The notes: generated by a model from the sequence alone, not told the origin. A stretch of DNA of 64,000 nt from Candidatus Mediterraneibacter intestinavium (GCA_019119205.1 DWXK01000006.1:1-64000), one strand, 5' to 3'; positions 33,808 through 43,846 are shown, numbered from the stretch's first letter. Program-made: numbers and translations.

Positions 33808-35631
33808 TTATTGACTGAACTGGCTCTCATACAGATGCCGGTAGAATCCGTTCTGTTCCAGCAGTTCCCCATGATTTCCCTGTTCGATGATCTTTCCGTC
33901 TTTCATCACAAGGATCAGGTCCGCTTCACGGATGGTGGACAGCCGGTGCGCCACGATAAATGTGGTCCTCCCCTCCATCAGCTTCGCAAAAGCGTTCTGG
34001 ATCTTGATCTCCGTCCTTGTATCAATGGACGAGGTCGCCTCATCCAGGATCAGCATGGGCGGTCTGCACAGCATCACCCGGGCGATGCACAGAAGCTGCT
34101 TCTGCCCCTGTGAGATCCCGCCGCCATCCTCCGTGATCCAGGTATCATACCCTTCCGGCAGCCTCATGATAAAACTGTGGATATGGGATGCTTTCGCGGC
34201 GGCGATCACTTCCTCCTCCGTGGCGTCCGGGCGCCCCATAGTGATATTTTCCCGGATGGTCCCGGTCTTCAGCCAGGTATCCTGCAGCACCATCCCGTAT
34301 CCTGCCCGCAGGCTCTGCCTGGTCATCTCCCGGATATCCACATCTTCCACCCGGATAGCGCCTTTGTCCACATCGTAAAAGCGCATAAGGAGGTTGATCA
34401 GCGTGGTCTTCCCGCATCCGGTCGGTCCCACGATAGCGATCCTCTGTCCCGGTTTTACCGTCAGGTTAAAGTTCTCGATCAGCTTCTGTTCCGGGGCATA
34501 GGAAAATGATACGCTTTCCGCCTTCACATTGCCCCTGATGTTTTCAAGGTCCACTGCATCTTCCGGCTCCGGCGTCTGGGGTTCTTCCCCGATCAGGTCA
34601 AAGATCCGCCGTGCGCACGCCACCGCGTTCTGGAACTCCGTGACGACACCTGAGATCTCGTTAAAGGGCTTCGTATACTGGTTTGCATAACTCAGGAAGC
34701 TGGAGAGCTGCCCTACCGTCAGCATCCCTCCGACGACCGCGAACGCGCCGGTGATCCCCACTCCCGTATATACCAGACTGTTCACGAATCGGGTGGCAGG
34801 GTTTGTGATGGATGAGAAAAAAGTCGCGCGCAGGGAAGCATCCCGTAGCCGCTCATTGATCTCGTCAAATTTTTCCGTCACGTCTTTGCCTCTGCCGAAC
34901 GCCTGGACCACCTTCTGATTCCCGATCATCTCATCGATCAGCCCGGTCTGCTCCCCTCTCGTCTCCGACTGGAGCCGGAACATATCGAACGTCCTCTTTG
35001 CGATAAAGTTTGCCACAAGGAAAGAGACCGGTGTAATCAGCACCACCACAAAGGTGATGGTCACGTTGACCGAGAGCATGAACCCAAAGGTCCCGATGAT
35101 GGTGGCGACGCCTGTAAAGAGCTGGGTAAAGCCCATCAGGAGCCCGTCCGCAAACTGGTCCACATCCGCGATCACCCGGCTGACCACATCGCCGTACGGA
35201 TGTCCGTCAATGTATCTCAGGGGCAGGATCTCGATCTTGCGGAACGCCTCGTTCCGGATATCTCTCACCACCTGATACGTCATCTTGTTGTTGCACACAT
35301 TCATCAGCCACTGCGCCAATGCCGTGATCCCCGTGCAGATCCCGATCTGCAGCATCACACGGAACACGCCGGGGAAGTTGACATTTCCCTCGGAAATGAT
35401 ATAGTCCACGGCATTTCCCGTAAGCTTCGGGATATAGAGCGTCAGTGCCACGGAGACTGCTGCAAGCAGGATGGAAAACACCAGAAAGATGCGGTATCTC
35501 CCCAGATGATGCATCACTTCTCTCAGTGTATCCGCCTGTCTGATCTTCCCGCTCTCCTTTTTTCCGTTTTCCTTCTTCCTGCTTTCCTGTCTTGGTTCCA
35601 TTTTCTTTGTTGTATCCTTCTCGTTACTCAT
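33808..35631 (-). CDS. Heterodimeric ABC exporter subunit (second)
   Basis: A 607-residue fused permease-ATPase. A charged N-terminal segment (1-35) precedes six helices (about 45-330), then the ATPase: Walker A GPTGCGKTT, signature ISQGQKQLL, Walker B MLILDEATSSID with the catalytic Glu, and H-loop VAHRLS. The start ATG at 35631 overlaps the stop of the preceding gene by 8 bp, so translation is coupled. With its partner it forms a heterodimeric drug/lipid exporter (LmrCD/TM287-288 type). This subunit keeps the catalytic Glu, so it is the active half. Confidence 0.92.
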   Translation of the reverse strand: MSNEKDTTKKMEPRQESRKKENGKKESGKIRQADTLREVMHHLGRYRIFLVFSILLAAVSVALTLYIPKLTGNAVDYIISEGNVNFPGVFRVMLQIGICTGITALAQWLMNVCNNKMTYQVVRDIRNEAFRKIEILPLRYIDGHPYGDVVSRVIADVDQFADGLLMGFTQLFTGVATIIGTFGFMLSVNVTITFVVVLITPVSFLVANFIAKRTFDMFRLQSETRGEQTGLIDEMIGNQKVVQAFGRGKDVTEKFDEINERLRDASLRATFFSSITNPATRFVNSLVYTGVGITGAFAVVGGMLTVGQLSSFLSYANQYTKPFNEISGVVTEFQNAVACARRIFDLIGEEPQTPEPEDAVDLENIRGNVKAESVSFSYAPEQKLIENFNLTVKPGQRIAIVGPTGCGKTTLINLLMRFYDVDKGAIRVEDVDIREMTRQSLRAGYGMVLQDTWLKTGTIRENITMGRPDATEEEVIAAAKASHIHSFIMRLPEGYDTWITEDGGGISQGQKQLLCIARVMLCRPPMLILDEATSSIDTRTEIKIQNAFAKLMEGRTTFIVAHRLSTIREADLILVMKDGKIIEQGNHGELLEQNGFYRHLYESQFSQ

Positions 35632-37372
35632 TGGCAGACGCCTCCTTCTGGAACTGGGAATAGTAGATCTCCTGATAAGCCGGACAGCGTTCCAGCAGCT
35701 CTCTGTGGGTGCCGATCCCTGCCATCTCTCCATCGTCCAGTACGATGATCTGGTCTGCATACTGTACTGATGAGGCCCGCTGGGAAACGATGAATACGGT
35801 GGGCTTCTCCTTCATGCCCCGGATCGCTTTTCTCAGTTCTGCATCTGTCGCAAAATCCAGCGCCGAAGCACTGTCGTCCAGGATCAGTATCTCCGGCTTC
35901 CTCACCAGCGCCCGGGCAATGGTAAGTCTCTGCTTCTGTCCGCCGGACAGATTCCTTCCGCCCTGCTCGACCGGGAAATCCATCCCGCCCTCTTTCGCGT
36001 CCACAAATTCTTTTGCCTGGGAGATCTCAAGCGCCTCACCGATCTCAGCGTCTGTGGCGTCTTCTTTACCCCAGCGGATGTTCTCCGCGATGGTCCCCTT
36101 GAACAGCACTGCCTTCTGCATCACCATCCCGATGTGGGCGCGCAGGGCCTCTGTATCATACTCACGGATGTCTCTTCCGCAGATCTTCACTTCACCGGCT
36201 GCCACATCATAAAACCGGGGAATCAGGCTGACCAGAGAGGATTTCCCGGAGCCTGTCCCGCCTATGACTCCGATCGTCTGTCCCCGCTCTGCCCGGAATG
36301 AGATGTCACTCAGTGAATCCGCACCGGCGCCTTTGTAGCGGAGGGAGACATGGTCAAACTCCACCACAGGAACGTTCTCCTCATTCGTCTGCCCCGCGTC
36401 CTCCCATCTCAGGCTGCCGCTCTCCATATCCGGCCGGATCTGAAGGACAGCGCCGATCCGGTTCCCGCAGGCGATCGCCTTGGTCACGGTGATGATCAGG
36501 TTTGCAAGTTTCACCAGTTCCACCAGGATCTGGGACATGTAATTGAGCAGCGCGACCACCTCGCCCTGGGTCAGGTCGCCCACATTGACCCGGACCGCCC
36601 CTGCATAGATCAGGACGATGATCGCGCCGTTGACCACCGCGTAAGTCAGCGGGTTCATAAGCCCCGAGATGCGCCCCACAAATTTCTGAGCATCGGTGAG
36701 TGCCTGGTTTCCTTCCTCAAACCGGTCCAGTTCATCTTTTTCTTTGTTAAATGCGCGGATTACCCTCACACCGGTCAGATTTTCCCTGGTCATCAGGAGT
36801 ACCCGGTCCAGGTCCGACTGCACTTTTTTATAGAGCGGCATGGTGATCAGCATGATGCCGAACACGATCACCGACAGGATCGGGATCGTGACCACAAAGA
36901 TCAGTGCCGCCTTCGCATCCACTGTAAATGCCATGATCATCGCGCCGAACACGATAAATGGTGATCTCAGGAACAGCCTCAGCACCAGGTTCACACCGGA
37001 CTGGACCTGATTGATATCGCTGGTCATTCTTGTGATCAGTGTAGACGGACCGATCGCATCCATCTCGGAAAAAGTCAGTTTCTGGATGTGTTCAAAGAGG
37101 GCATGGCGCACGCCGGTCCCGAATCCTGCCGCCGCTTTCGCCGCAAAATACTGGGCTGTGATCGAGCATACCAGCCCGATCAGTCCCAGCGCCACCAGCA
37201 CAAAACACATCCTCATGATGTACGGGCGGTCGTTCTGCGCGATCCCCACATCGATCACCGCCGCCATGACCAGCGGGACAAACAGTTCAAACAATGCCTC
37301 CAGCATCTTGAACAGGGGAGCAAATACAGATTCTTTTTTATAATTTTTCAGGTGTACAAGAAGTGATCTCAT
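35624..37372 (-). CDS. Heterodimeric ABC exporter subunit (first)
   Basis: A 582-residue fused permease-ATPase. Six helices (about 15-310) precede the ATPase with Walker A GGTGSGKSS, signature LSGGQKQRL and Walker B ILILDDSASALD. The residue after the Walker B Asp is Asp rather than Glu, and the H-loop reads VSQRAS with Gln, so the ATP site formed by these residues is degenerate, as in one half of LmrCD-type heterodimers. The ATG at 37372 is preferred because GGAG is 7 nt upstream; an ATG at 37396 is the alternative. First gene of the pair. Confidence 0.92.
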   Translation of the reverse strand: MRSLLVHLKNYKKESVFAPLFKMLEALFELFVPLVMAAVIDVGIAQNDRPYIMRMCFVLVALGLIGLVCSITAQYFAAKAAAGFGTGVRHALFEHIQKLTFSEMDAIGPSTLITRMTSDINQVQSGVNLVLRLFLRSPFIVFGAMIMAFTVDAKAALIFVVTIPILSVIVFGIMLITMPLYKKVQSDLDRVLLMTRENLTGVRVIRAFNKEKDELDRFEEGNQALTDAQKFVGRISGLMNPLTYAVVNGAIIVLIYAGAVRVNVGDLTQGEVVALLNYMSQILVELVKLANLIITVTKAIACGNRIGAVLQIRPDMESGSLRWEDAGQTNEENVPVVEFDHVSLRYKGAGADSLSDISFRAERGQTIGVIGGTGSGKSSLVSLIPRFYDVAAGEVKICGRDIREYDTEALRAHIGMVMQKAVLFKGTIAENIRWGKEDATDAEIGEALEISQAKEFVDAKEGGMDFPVEQGGRNLSGGQKQRLTIARALVRKPEILILDDSASALDFATDAELRKAIRGMKEKPTVFIVSQRASSVQYADQIIVLDDGEMAGIGTHRELLERCPAYQEIYYSQFQKEASANE

Positions 37373-37466
37373 TGGTGCTCTCCATTCCTTTTTCATTTTT
37401 CAAAAAATCTTCCTGTCTATTTTAGCATATCCTGCCGGAGATAAAAACACTTATTATCCTGGCTGT

Positions 37467-39290
37467 TCATTCCGGGATACTGTCTCTCACGCAGAGGATC
37501 CCGTAGCCGATCTGGGCGTTCGGGAATTCTCCGTAGCCGGGAAGCTGTATAGCTCCCCGCCTTAAGTACGCCTTTACCTTTTCTCCATACAGATAGGGGT
37601 CATTTCCCTGCACGATCCCCCACTCCATGAGCAGAGCCGCGCTCCCCGTGACAAAGGGGACTGCAAACGATGTCCCCGTGAACTCCCCGTAGCCGCCTCC
37701 TGCCGCCGGAGCCTGAACTCTCACTCCCGGTGCGGCAAGATCCGGCTTCGGCACGCCGCTACCCTCGTACATCCTGTCCGCGCCCCGTCCGGAGAAATCT
37801 GCATAGGTAAACGTCAGGGCGTCGTATGCCCCCACGGTGATCAGCCTTCCGGCAGTGGACGGGATCGTCACAGTTGTACTGCTGTCCGGTATCAGGAACT
37901 CCGTCCTCGCGTTCAGGGCGCTCTGTACCGGAAGCCACATCTGATAATTCCCGTCAACGATACGCCCCGGCGTCAGCACGATCCTCCAGACACCATTGTC
38001 CACATAGGACTTCAGGGGAAGAAAAGAGATGTAGACTTCCTGCTTCACACTGTAGGGTTTGGGCTCCCCGTAATAGACAAGAAGTTCTGTCTGTCCCACC
38101 AGGAACCGCTGCGCTCCTGTGGTCTCCCGAAACGGGCCCGCTGACTCACCGGTGGGGCTTATGACTGAGATCTCCACCTCATCCACATAGGATTTCCAGA
38201 TCTGCAGATTGAGCCCCGGCTCCCTGGCCTGTACCGCAAGCTGTATTTCTTTTTCTTCTCCTTCCTGCAGCTGTCCCGACGCATGCCCGGCTGTGTTCCC
38301 CTCGTTGCCGCTGCCCGCGCTGATCACATTTTTCCATGTATCTGCCGCCGCGTCCAGATAGCGCTCCAGAAGGGATGTACCGTCGTGGGAGCCATACGTA
38401 TTCCCGAAACTGATGTTCACTGCTGCCGGCTGGCGCAGTTCCTGCGCCTTGCGGATGATATAGTCCACCCCCTCCATCACTTCCGTGGTCCTGGGAAATC
38501 CGTCTTCCCTGGCAAGCCCCATCTTCACGATGATCAGACCGCTCTCCGGCGCAACGCCCCGAAGCCGCCTTCCCTCGCTCCCTCTTCCGTTCCCCGCTGC
38601 GATCCCGGCCACCGCTGTTCCATGCCCGCTGGCATCCTGCCCCGGCAGATTCATCCTGCCCTGAGTTCTTTCTCCCGGCACCCCCGATCCCTGAGATACT
38701 TCCCCGCTTCCGTTTCCCGCAGGATCTTCCGATGCTTCACCGGAGGCTCCCGAAGCCGCCAGCAGCATCCGGTCGATCTCCGTTGCCGTGAACTCGCTCC
38801 CCCTGGAATACCCCGCCGGCGGTTTTCCTCCCAGAGTCTGGTCCCAGAGCGCCACGACCCGGGTGGTCCCGTCATCATTCCGGAAATCCGGATGGGTCAG
38901 ATCGATCCCGCTGTCCACGATGCCCACCAGCACTCCTCTGCCGCTCAGAGAAAAAGGCGGGTTCTGGACCGCGTTGATACAGGATGCATTCCTGCCGTTC
39001 TCCACCTGGAAAAACAGGTTTTTCGGCTTCTCGATAAACTCCACCTCATCCAGCCCGGCGAGCGCTCCGATCCGCTCCTCCCGGATGACCACCACCGCAT
39101 ACCCGTTCAAAAACCCGGTCACAGAGGAGGCGATCTCACGGATCCGCTCCAGGTCACCTGAATATTTCACGATCAGCTCCCACTCATTTTCCGCCGGGTC
39201 AAATCCTACATCCAGTTCCTCTGATCTCTCCCTCTCCTCCTCTGTCGCCTGCAGCGCAAGGTTCAGCAGATTTTCTATCTTTTCACTCAT
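37467..39290 (-). CDS. S8 (subtilisin-like) peptidase, CspB-like
   Basis: A 607-residue serine peptidase with an intact triad: Asp126 in VGIVDSGID, His223 in SGHGTAVAG and Ser541 in FTGTSFAVP. Residues 1-100 look like the propeptide of clostridial Csp proteases. A large insert (about 330-480) between catalytic His and Ser forms the jellyroll domain typical of CspB-like enzymes. A Gly/Ser/Glu-rich loop (about 178-212) is likely disordered. There is no signal peptide, as for Csp proteins. In clostridia Csp proteases activate the cortex hydrolase SleC at germination; no sleC is nearby, so this role is only possible. Confidence 0.9.
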   Translation of the reverse strand: MSEKIENLLNLALQATEEERERSEELDVGFDPAENEWELIVKYSGDLERIREIASSVTGFLNGYAVVVIREERIGALAGLDEVEFIEKPKNLFFQVENGRNASCINAVQNPPFSLSGRGVLVGIVDSGIDLTHPDFRNDDGTTRVVALWDQTLGGKPPAGYSRGSEFTATEIDRMLLAASGASGEASEDPAGNGSGEVSQGSGVPGERTQGRMNLPGQDASGHGTAVAGIAAGNGRGSEGRRLRGVAPESGLIIVKMGLAREDGFPRTTEVMEGVDYIIRKAQELRQPAAVNISFGNTYGSHDGTSLLERYLDAAADTWKNVISAGSGNEGNTAGHASGQLQEGEEKEIQLAVQAREPGLNLQIWKSYVDEVEISVISPTGESAGPFRETTGAQRFLVGQTELLVYYGEPKPYSVKQEVYISFLPLKSYVDNGVWRIVLTPGRIVDGNYQMWLPVQSALNARTEFLIPDSSTTVTIPSTAGRLITVGAYDALTFTYADFSGRGADRMYEGSGVPKPDLAAPGVRVQAPAAGGGYGEFTGTSFAVPFVTGSAALLMEWGIVQGNDPYLYGEKVKAYLRRGAIQLPGYGEFPNAQIGYGILCVRDSIPE

Positions 39291-39487
39291 TTCCCTGTCC
39301 TCCCGTTATTCTTTAAAGCGCTGCGGTTCGCCGCGTCAAAGCGCCGCATTGACAAGCTTCTCCGCATCTCCTATACTTCATTACAGCTTTCAAAATACCG
39401 CTTATAAAAGCTTATGCCATACCAGGAAAGATATATACGTATCTCCTGGATCCAGCCAAAGATCAAATAGAGAAAGAAGGAAGAGAA

Positions 39488-40471
39488 ATGAAAATATATG
39501 CCTTTGAAGTAAGAGATGACGAGAGAGAATATTTCCGCATAGCCGGAGACCGGGCAGGCGCTGAGATCATCCTGGATCCGGGTGTGCTCACTGCCGATAA
39601 GATCCCCTGGCTGGATCCGGGATGCGGAGTCAGTATCCTGGGGATGCACCAATACGGGCAGAAGGAACTTGACCTTTTGAAAAAGCAGGGCGTACACTGC
39701 CTTTCTACCCGCACCATCGGCCACAACCACATCGATGTCAAATATGCCCGCCAGATCGGACTCCATGTGTGCAACGCGCAGTATGACCCCAACGGGGTGG
39801 CTGACTATACGATCATGATGATCCTCCTCTGCCTGCGCAATTATAAGCAGGCGCTGTGGCGCACCCAGGTCAACGATTACTCCCTGAACGGACTCATCGG
39901 ACGGGAGCTCAAAGACCTGACTGTCGGGATCATCGGGACCGGGAGTATCGGAAGTACGGTGATCCGGGAACTCTCCGGCTTCGGCTGCCGGATCCTCTGC
40001 AGCAGCCGCCGCGAGAATGACAGTATAAAACAGTTTGCTCAATATGTACCTCTGGAAACCCTTTACAGAGAGAGCGACATCATCTCCCTGCACGTCGCCC
40101 TTGTGCCGGAGACCTACCATATGATCAACACGGAGACTCTCTCTCAGATGAAAAAAGGTGTGGTCCTCATCAACTGCGCCCGGGGATCGCTCATGGATAT
40201 GAAGTCTCTCATCGCCGGGATCGAATCCGAACAGATCGGCGCCCTTGGTCTGGACTGTATGGAAGATGAGGAACACATTGTCCACAAAGACCTTAAGACC
40301 GACATCTTCTCCAACCGGGACATGGCGTACCTGCGCCAGTTCAAGAACGTCATCCACACCCAGCATATGGCGTTCTACACCGACAGCGCTGTCCGCAGCA
40401 TGGTGGAATGCGGCGTCTGCGGGCTGATCGAGATGGAGAACGGTTCTCCCTGCCGGACACAGTTGTGCTGA
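39488..40471 (+). CDS. D-isomer-specific 2-hydroxyacid dehydrogenase (VanH/D-LDH-like)
   Basis: A 327-residue NAD-dependent enzyme that interconverts 2-oxoacids and D-2-hydroxyacids. Motifs: the NAD-binding GIIGTGSIGS (about 148-157), active-site Arg in INCARGSLMD (about 227-236), Glu in the DCMEDEEH region and catalytic His in NVIHTQHMAFYT (about 288-299). The STRTIGHNHID segment is shared with VanH and D-lactate dehydrogenases. No VanA/VanX partners are nearby, so fermentation to D-lactate or a related ketoacid reduction is more likely than glycopeptide resistance. The 197 bp upstream holds no gene. Confidence 0.92.
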   Translation: MKIYAFEVRDDEREYFRIAGDRAGAEIILDPGVLTADKIPWLDPGCGVSILGMHQYGQKELDLLKKQGVHCLSTRTIGHNHIDVKYARQIGLHVCNAQYDPNGVADYTIMMILLCLRNYKQALWRTQVNDYSLNGLIGRELKDLTVGIIGTGSIGSTVIRELSGFGCRILCSSRRENDSIKQFAQYVPLETLYRESDIISLHVALVPETYHMINTETLSQMKKGVVLINCARGSLMDMKSLIAGIESEQIGALGLDCMEDEEHIVHKDLKTDIFSNRDMAYLRQFKNVIHTQHMAFYTDSAVRSMVECGVCGLIEMENGSPCRTQLC

Positions 40472-40486
40472 AAATGTGAGATCCTG

Positions 40487-40530
40487 AAAAAAAGAGGGAC
40501 GCAGTAAAATCCGATCTCACTGCGTCCTCA
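40487..40530 (-). terminator. Terminator of the rubrerythrin gene
   Basis: On the minus strand GAGGACGCAGT/ACTGCGTCCCTC forms an 11 bp stem with a bulge, followed by seven T. It is placed between the convergent dehydrogenase and rubrerythrin genes. Confidence 0.85.
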
Positions 40531-40578
40531 ATTAAGATCCAGAAAATCTCAAACAAAAACATAAGATAAAATAAGCGG

Positions 40579-41181
40579 TCACTCTTCCCCCTTATAGCAG
40601 GCGAATTCATACGGCAGGAAATATCCCTGCTCATATCTGCACACCGGGCAGTATTTCGGCGCCTGATTTCCTTCGTGGATATACCCGCAGTTGGTGCAGA
40701 TCCATTTATCCACTTCCCCGCCGCCGTAATAAGAGTCCTCCTCCAGCAGTTTCGCCAGCCGGGCGAAACGGACCTCATGCACATGCTCCACCTCGGCGAT
40801 CTGATAGAACGCGGAAGCCGCCTCATGGAACCCTTCATCCGAGGCCGTGTCCCCGAACGCCTGGTATACATCTTCATACTCCTCGTGTTCATTGTGCTCC
40901 GCCGCCCGCAGCAGTCCGGCAAGATCATCCTGCAGGTCTACAGGATAACTGCCGTCGATATGGATCGACTCTCCCGCCATACTTTTTAGAAGGTTATAGT
41001 ACCGTTCTGCGTGCGCTCTCTCCTGTTCCGCGGTATAGCGGAAAATATCTGCGACCGTATGCATCCCCTCGTCATCCGCCTTCTTCGCTGCGATCGTATA
41101 TCGGCTGCGCGCCTGGCTCTCCCCCGCAAAAGCGCGCATCAGATTTTCCTTTGTCCTGCTCTCCGAAAAATTAACAGCCAT
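40579..41181 (-). CDS. rbr: Rubrerythrin
   Basis: A 200-residue peroxide-scavenging protein of anaerobes. The diiron four-helix domain (about 1-150) shows the ExxH-type motifs AFAGESQARSRY, EQERAHAERYY and AEVEHVHEVRF. The C-terminal rubredoxin-like domain has WICTNCGYIHEG and PKYCPVCRYEQ with four Cys for iron. The start at 41181 is preceded by AAAGGAG; a longer in-frame start lacks one. Cytosolic; it reduces hydrogen peroxide with electrons from NADH or ferredoxin carriers. It has its own promoter and terminator. Confidence 0.96.
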   Translation of the reverse strand: MAVNFSESRTKENLMRAFAGESQARSRYTIAAKKADDEGMHTVADIFRYTAEQERAHAERYYNLLKSMAGESIHIDGSYPVDLQDDLAGLLRAAEHNEHEEYEDVYQAFGDTASDEGFHEAASAFYQIAEVEHVHEVRFARLAKLLEEDSYYGGGEVDKWICTNCGYIHEGNQAPKYCPVCRYEQGYFLPYEFACYKGEE

Positions 41182-41273
41182 GGTCCTTACTCCTTTACTT
41201 TTGGTCTCAGGAATAATATGTACCATGGCTGCCAATCTTATACATTATTTCCAGCTATTTACGAAATGTGCGA

Positions 41274-42293
41274 CTAATTGAATCCGATCAGTCTTCTCGC
41301 CACGCTGTATGCAAGGGAAGAAACCTTTCTTCCCGGACGTCCCGGAAGGTTCATCGTCTGTCCCAGGATACCGTAGCGGATCTTCATATAAGTCTTATAA
41401 TCCTTTTTCTTCAGATACTCCCAGAGTTCTTTTTTCTTCTCCAAGTTTTCATTCTTCTTGGACCGGATGCACAGGATCGAAGACACAGTCATCATGATAG
41501 CGAGATAATTGATCATATACCGTCTCAGCTTTTTGCTGGTGACCATGCGCAGTTCATACATTCCGATCATCATCTTCGTCACAAAGAGCTGCTGGTCGAT
41601 CCTGCTGATCATCACCTTCTCATTGACCGACTGGTCCTCGCGCCCGATAAAGTACCGGTAGAAGTCCACGTTCAGATAGTAGAGCGTCCTCACGTGCGGG
41701 AGCGGATAATAGACATAGATATTGTCTACATAAAACGTATGCTTCGGCAGCTTGAGCTGACAGAGCCGGAGCATATCCGTCCTGTAGATCACGGAATGCA
41801 TCAGGATGTACTGGTCGATACGGAATCTGCCGATGTCATCCCAACGGAAGATCTGGTTCTCCGGCAGTACGTTGTCGTAGCGGATCACTTTTTTATGCGT
41901 CATCCCCACTTTTTCATAAACATAGTTGGAAATGACCATGTCCACCTGCGAGTCCGCCTCAACGAATCCCTTTATCGCATCAAGAATAGTGACCAGAGAC
42001 TCCTTGTCCACCCAGTCGTCGCTGTCCACCACCTTAAAATATTTCCCGGTGGCGTGAGCCAGACCGCAGTTGACCGCGTCTCCGTGTCCTCCGTTCTCCT
42101 TGCTGACCGCCTTCACGATGGTCGGATACTGCTCCTGGTATTTCTCCGCGATCTTCTGCGTCCCATCCTTTGATCCGTCGTTCACCACGATGATCTCAAC
42201 ATCTTCGCCGCCTCCGACGAGGATGGAGTTGATCGCCTTCTCCATATACGCCTCTGAGTTATAACATGGAATAGCAAATGTGATATATTTCAT
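41274..42293 (-). CDS. Glycosyltransferase family 2
   Basis: A 339-residue GT-A enzyme. N-terminal TFAIPCYNSEAYMEKAI and VVNDGSKDGT form the nucleotide-sugar site; the metal-binding DXD motif is in KVVDSDDWVD (about 93-102). The C-terminal third is helical without clear membrane spans. It probably adds a sugar to a cell-surface polymer. It is monocistronic, with no other envelope genes beside it, so the acceptor cannot be named. Confidence 0.9.
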   Translation of the reverse strand: MKYITFAIPCYNSEAYMEKAINSILVGGGEDVEIIVVNDGSKDGTQKIAEKYQEQYPTIVKAVSKENGGHGDAVNCGLAHATGKYFKVVDSDDWVDKESLVTILDAIKGFVEADSQVDMVISNYVYEKVGMTHKKVIRYDNVLPENQIFRWDDIGRFRIDQYILMHSVIYRTDMLRLCQLKLPKHTFYVDNIYVYYPLPHVRTLYYLNVDFYRYFIGREDQSVNEKVMISRIDQQLFVTKMMIGMYELRMVTSKKLRRYMINYLAIMMTVSSILCIRSKKNENLEKKKELWEYLKKKDYKTYMKIRYGILGQTMNLPGRPGRKVSSLAYSVARRLIGFN

Positions 42294-42403
42294 GGATTTT
42301 CCTCCCTTGATCTTACAGCTGAACTGATACGACTGTATTATAGCATCATTTTCTTTATATTGTAAAATTTATTTTTTTACTATATATTAGTAGTACGGCT
42401 ATA

Positions 42404-42452
42404 GTTACATTTCATACTGTAACTGACTATAAACACCGGTCACACAGTGACC
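42404..42452 (+). promoter_or_regulatory. Two short palindromes upstream of the PPi-PFK gene
   Basis: GTTACA-N8-TGTAAC (42404-42423) and GGTCAC-ACA-GTGACC (42438-42452) lie in the 185 bp upstream region, the second ending 26 bp before the start codon. They may be repressor dyads or leader hairpins; no regulator match is known to me. Confidence 0.4.
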
Positions 42453-42478
42453 TGACATCAGTATCAAGGAGGAAACGA

Positions 42479-43708
42479 ATGAAGAAAAATGTAATCGTCG
42501 GACAGTCCGGCGGCCCCACCGCCGTCATCAATTCCAGTCTCTACGGGGTTGTCTGTGAAGCCCTGAACCGGGAGGATTCCTGCGGCACGGTCTATGGGAT
42601 GATCAACGGGATCGAGGGACTGCTCAAGGGAACTGTCATGGATATGGAACCTCTTGAGAGATCCGGGGAACTGGAACTGATCCGCACAACGCCGGGCGCC
42701 TACCTGGGTTCCTGCAGATACCGTCTCCCGGATGACCTTGAGGACGAAGTATATCCCCGCATCTTTGAGAGATTTGAAGAATATCATATCGGTTTCTTTT
42801 TCTACATCGGCGGAAACGACTCCATGGACACCGTGAGCAAGCTGTCTGCATACGCCGATAAGATCGACAGCGAGATCCGTTTCATCGGGATCCCCAAGAC
42901 CATCGACAACGACCTGGTACTCACGGACCACACACCGGGATTCGGAAGCGCGGCAAAATACGTCGCCTCCACGGTGCGCGAGATCGCTCTGGACGCCTCG
43001 GTATATGACAGCAAAAAATCTGTCACTATCGTTGAGATCATGGGACGTCACGCCGGATGGCTGACCGCCGCATCCGCCCTTGCCAGAAAATTTGAGGGAG
43101 ACAATCCGGTCCTTATCTATCTGCCGGAAACTGCCTTTGATCCGGATAAATTTATCGAGTCGGTGAGGTCTTCTCTGGAATCCGTGTCCAATCTGGTAGT
43201 CTGCATCTCCGAGGGGATCCACGACGCGGAAGGCACGTTTATCTGCGAGCTTGAGAAAAACGTGGAGACCGATACCTTCGGGCACAAGATGCTCACAGGC
43301 TCCGGAAAGTATCTGGAAAACCTGGTGAAAGAAAAACTGGGCGTCAAAGTCCGCTCCGTGGAACTCAACGTCTCCCAGCGCTGCTCCTCCGCCATGCTCT
43401 CCGGGACAGACTTAAAGGAGGCAGCCGCAGCCGGAGCTTACGGCGTAAAATGCGCACTGGAAGGAGCCAGCACGAAAATGGTCGCGTTCACCCGGCTCCC
43501 GGATGCGCCCTACCGCATCGATTATGAACTGAAAGACGTACACCTGATCTGCAATCAGGAGAAGACCGTTCCTCTGGAGTGGATCACAAAGGACGGTTCC
43601 GACGTCTCACAGGACTTCATTGATTACGCCCTGCCGCTGATCCAGGGCAGCGTCAAAGTCCCCGAGGAGAACGGTCTCCCGAAATTTGCATACAGAAAGA
43701 ACTGTTGA
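42479..43708 (+). CDS. Pyrophosphate-type 6-phosphofructokinase
   Basis: A 409-residue phosphofructokinase. GQSGGPTAVIN (8-18), GGNDSMDT (111-118) and PKTIDNDL (Lys140) mark the PPi-dependent branch: ATP enzymes have GGDGS and PGTIDND. The Asp at the second acidic position and the Lys are the residues known to select pyrophosphate. The first acidic residue of GGDD is Asn here. MGRHAGWL (substrate site) is present. It makes fructose 1,6-bisphosphate reversibly, saving ATP in glycolysis. Monocistronic, RBS AAGGAGG. Confidence 0.93.
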   Translation: MKKNVIVGQSGGPTAVINSSLYGVVCEALNREDSCGTVYGMINGIEGLLKGTVMDMEPLERSGELELIRTTPGAYLGSCRYRLPDDLEDEVYPRIFERFEEYHIGFFFYIGGNDSMDTVSKLSAYADKIDSEIRFIGIPKTIDNDLVLTDHTPGFGSAAKYVASTVREIALDASVYDSKKSVTIVEIMGRHAGWLTAASALARKFEGDNPVLIYLPETAFDPDKFIESVRSSLESVSNLVVCISEGIHDAEGTFICELEKNVETDTFGHKMLTGSGKYLENLVKEKLGVKVRSVELNVSQRCSSAMLSGTDLKEAAAAGAYGVKCALEGASTKMVAFTRLPDAPYRIDYELKDVHLICNQEKTVPLEWITKDGSDVSQDFIDYALPLIQGSVKVPEENGLPKFAYRKNC

Positions 43709-43753
43709 TCCCTTTTGCGGATATCCCCGCTTTCTTTGGCGGTCATTCCACGA

Positions 43754-43793
43754 AAAAGGCATCCGGACAGAGTTCTGTCCCGGATGCCTTTTG
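43754..43793. terminator. Bidirectional terminator
   Basis: A 13-14 bp stem (AAAAGGCATCCGG / CCGGATGCCTTTT) with its own A/T tracts at both ends lies between the convergent PPi-PFK and FtsW/RodA-like genes. The phosphofructokinase stop is 46 nt upstream. Confidence 0.87.
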
Positions 43794-43846
43794 CCGTCTC
43801 ATAGACTTCATATCTTATATCATAAGTTTTTCATGCGCATTCCTGC

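Noticed and set aside
39488..40471. VanH of a vancomycin-resistance cluster
   Set aside because: The motifs fit VanH, but no D-Ala-D-Lac ligase, dipeptidase or VanRS genes lie nearby. A fermentative D-lactate dehydrogenase is simpler.
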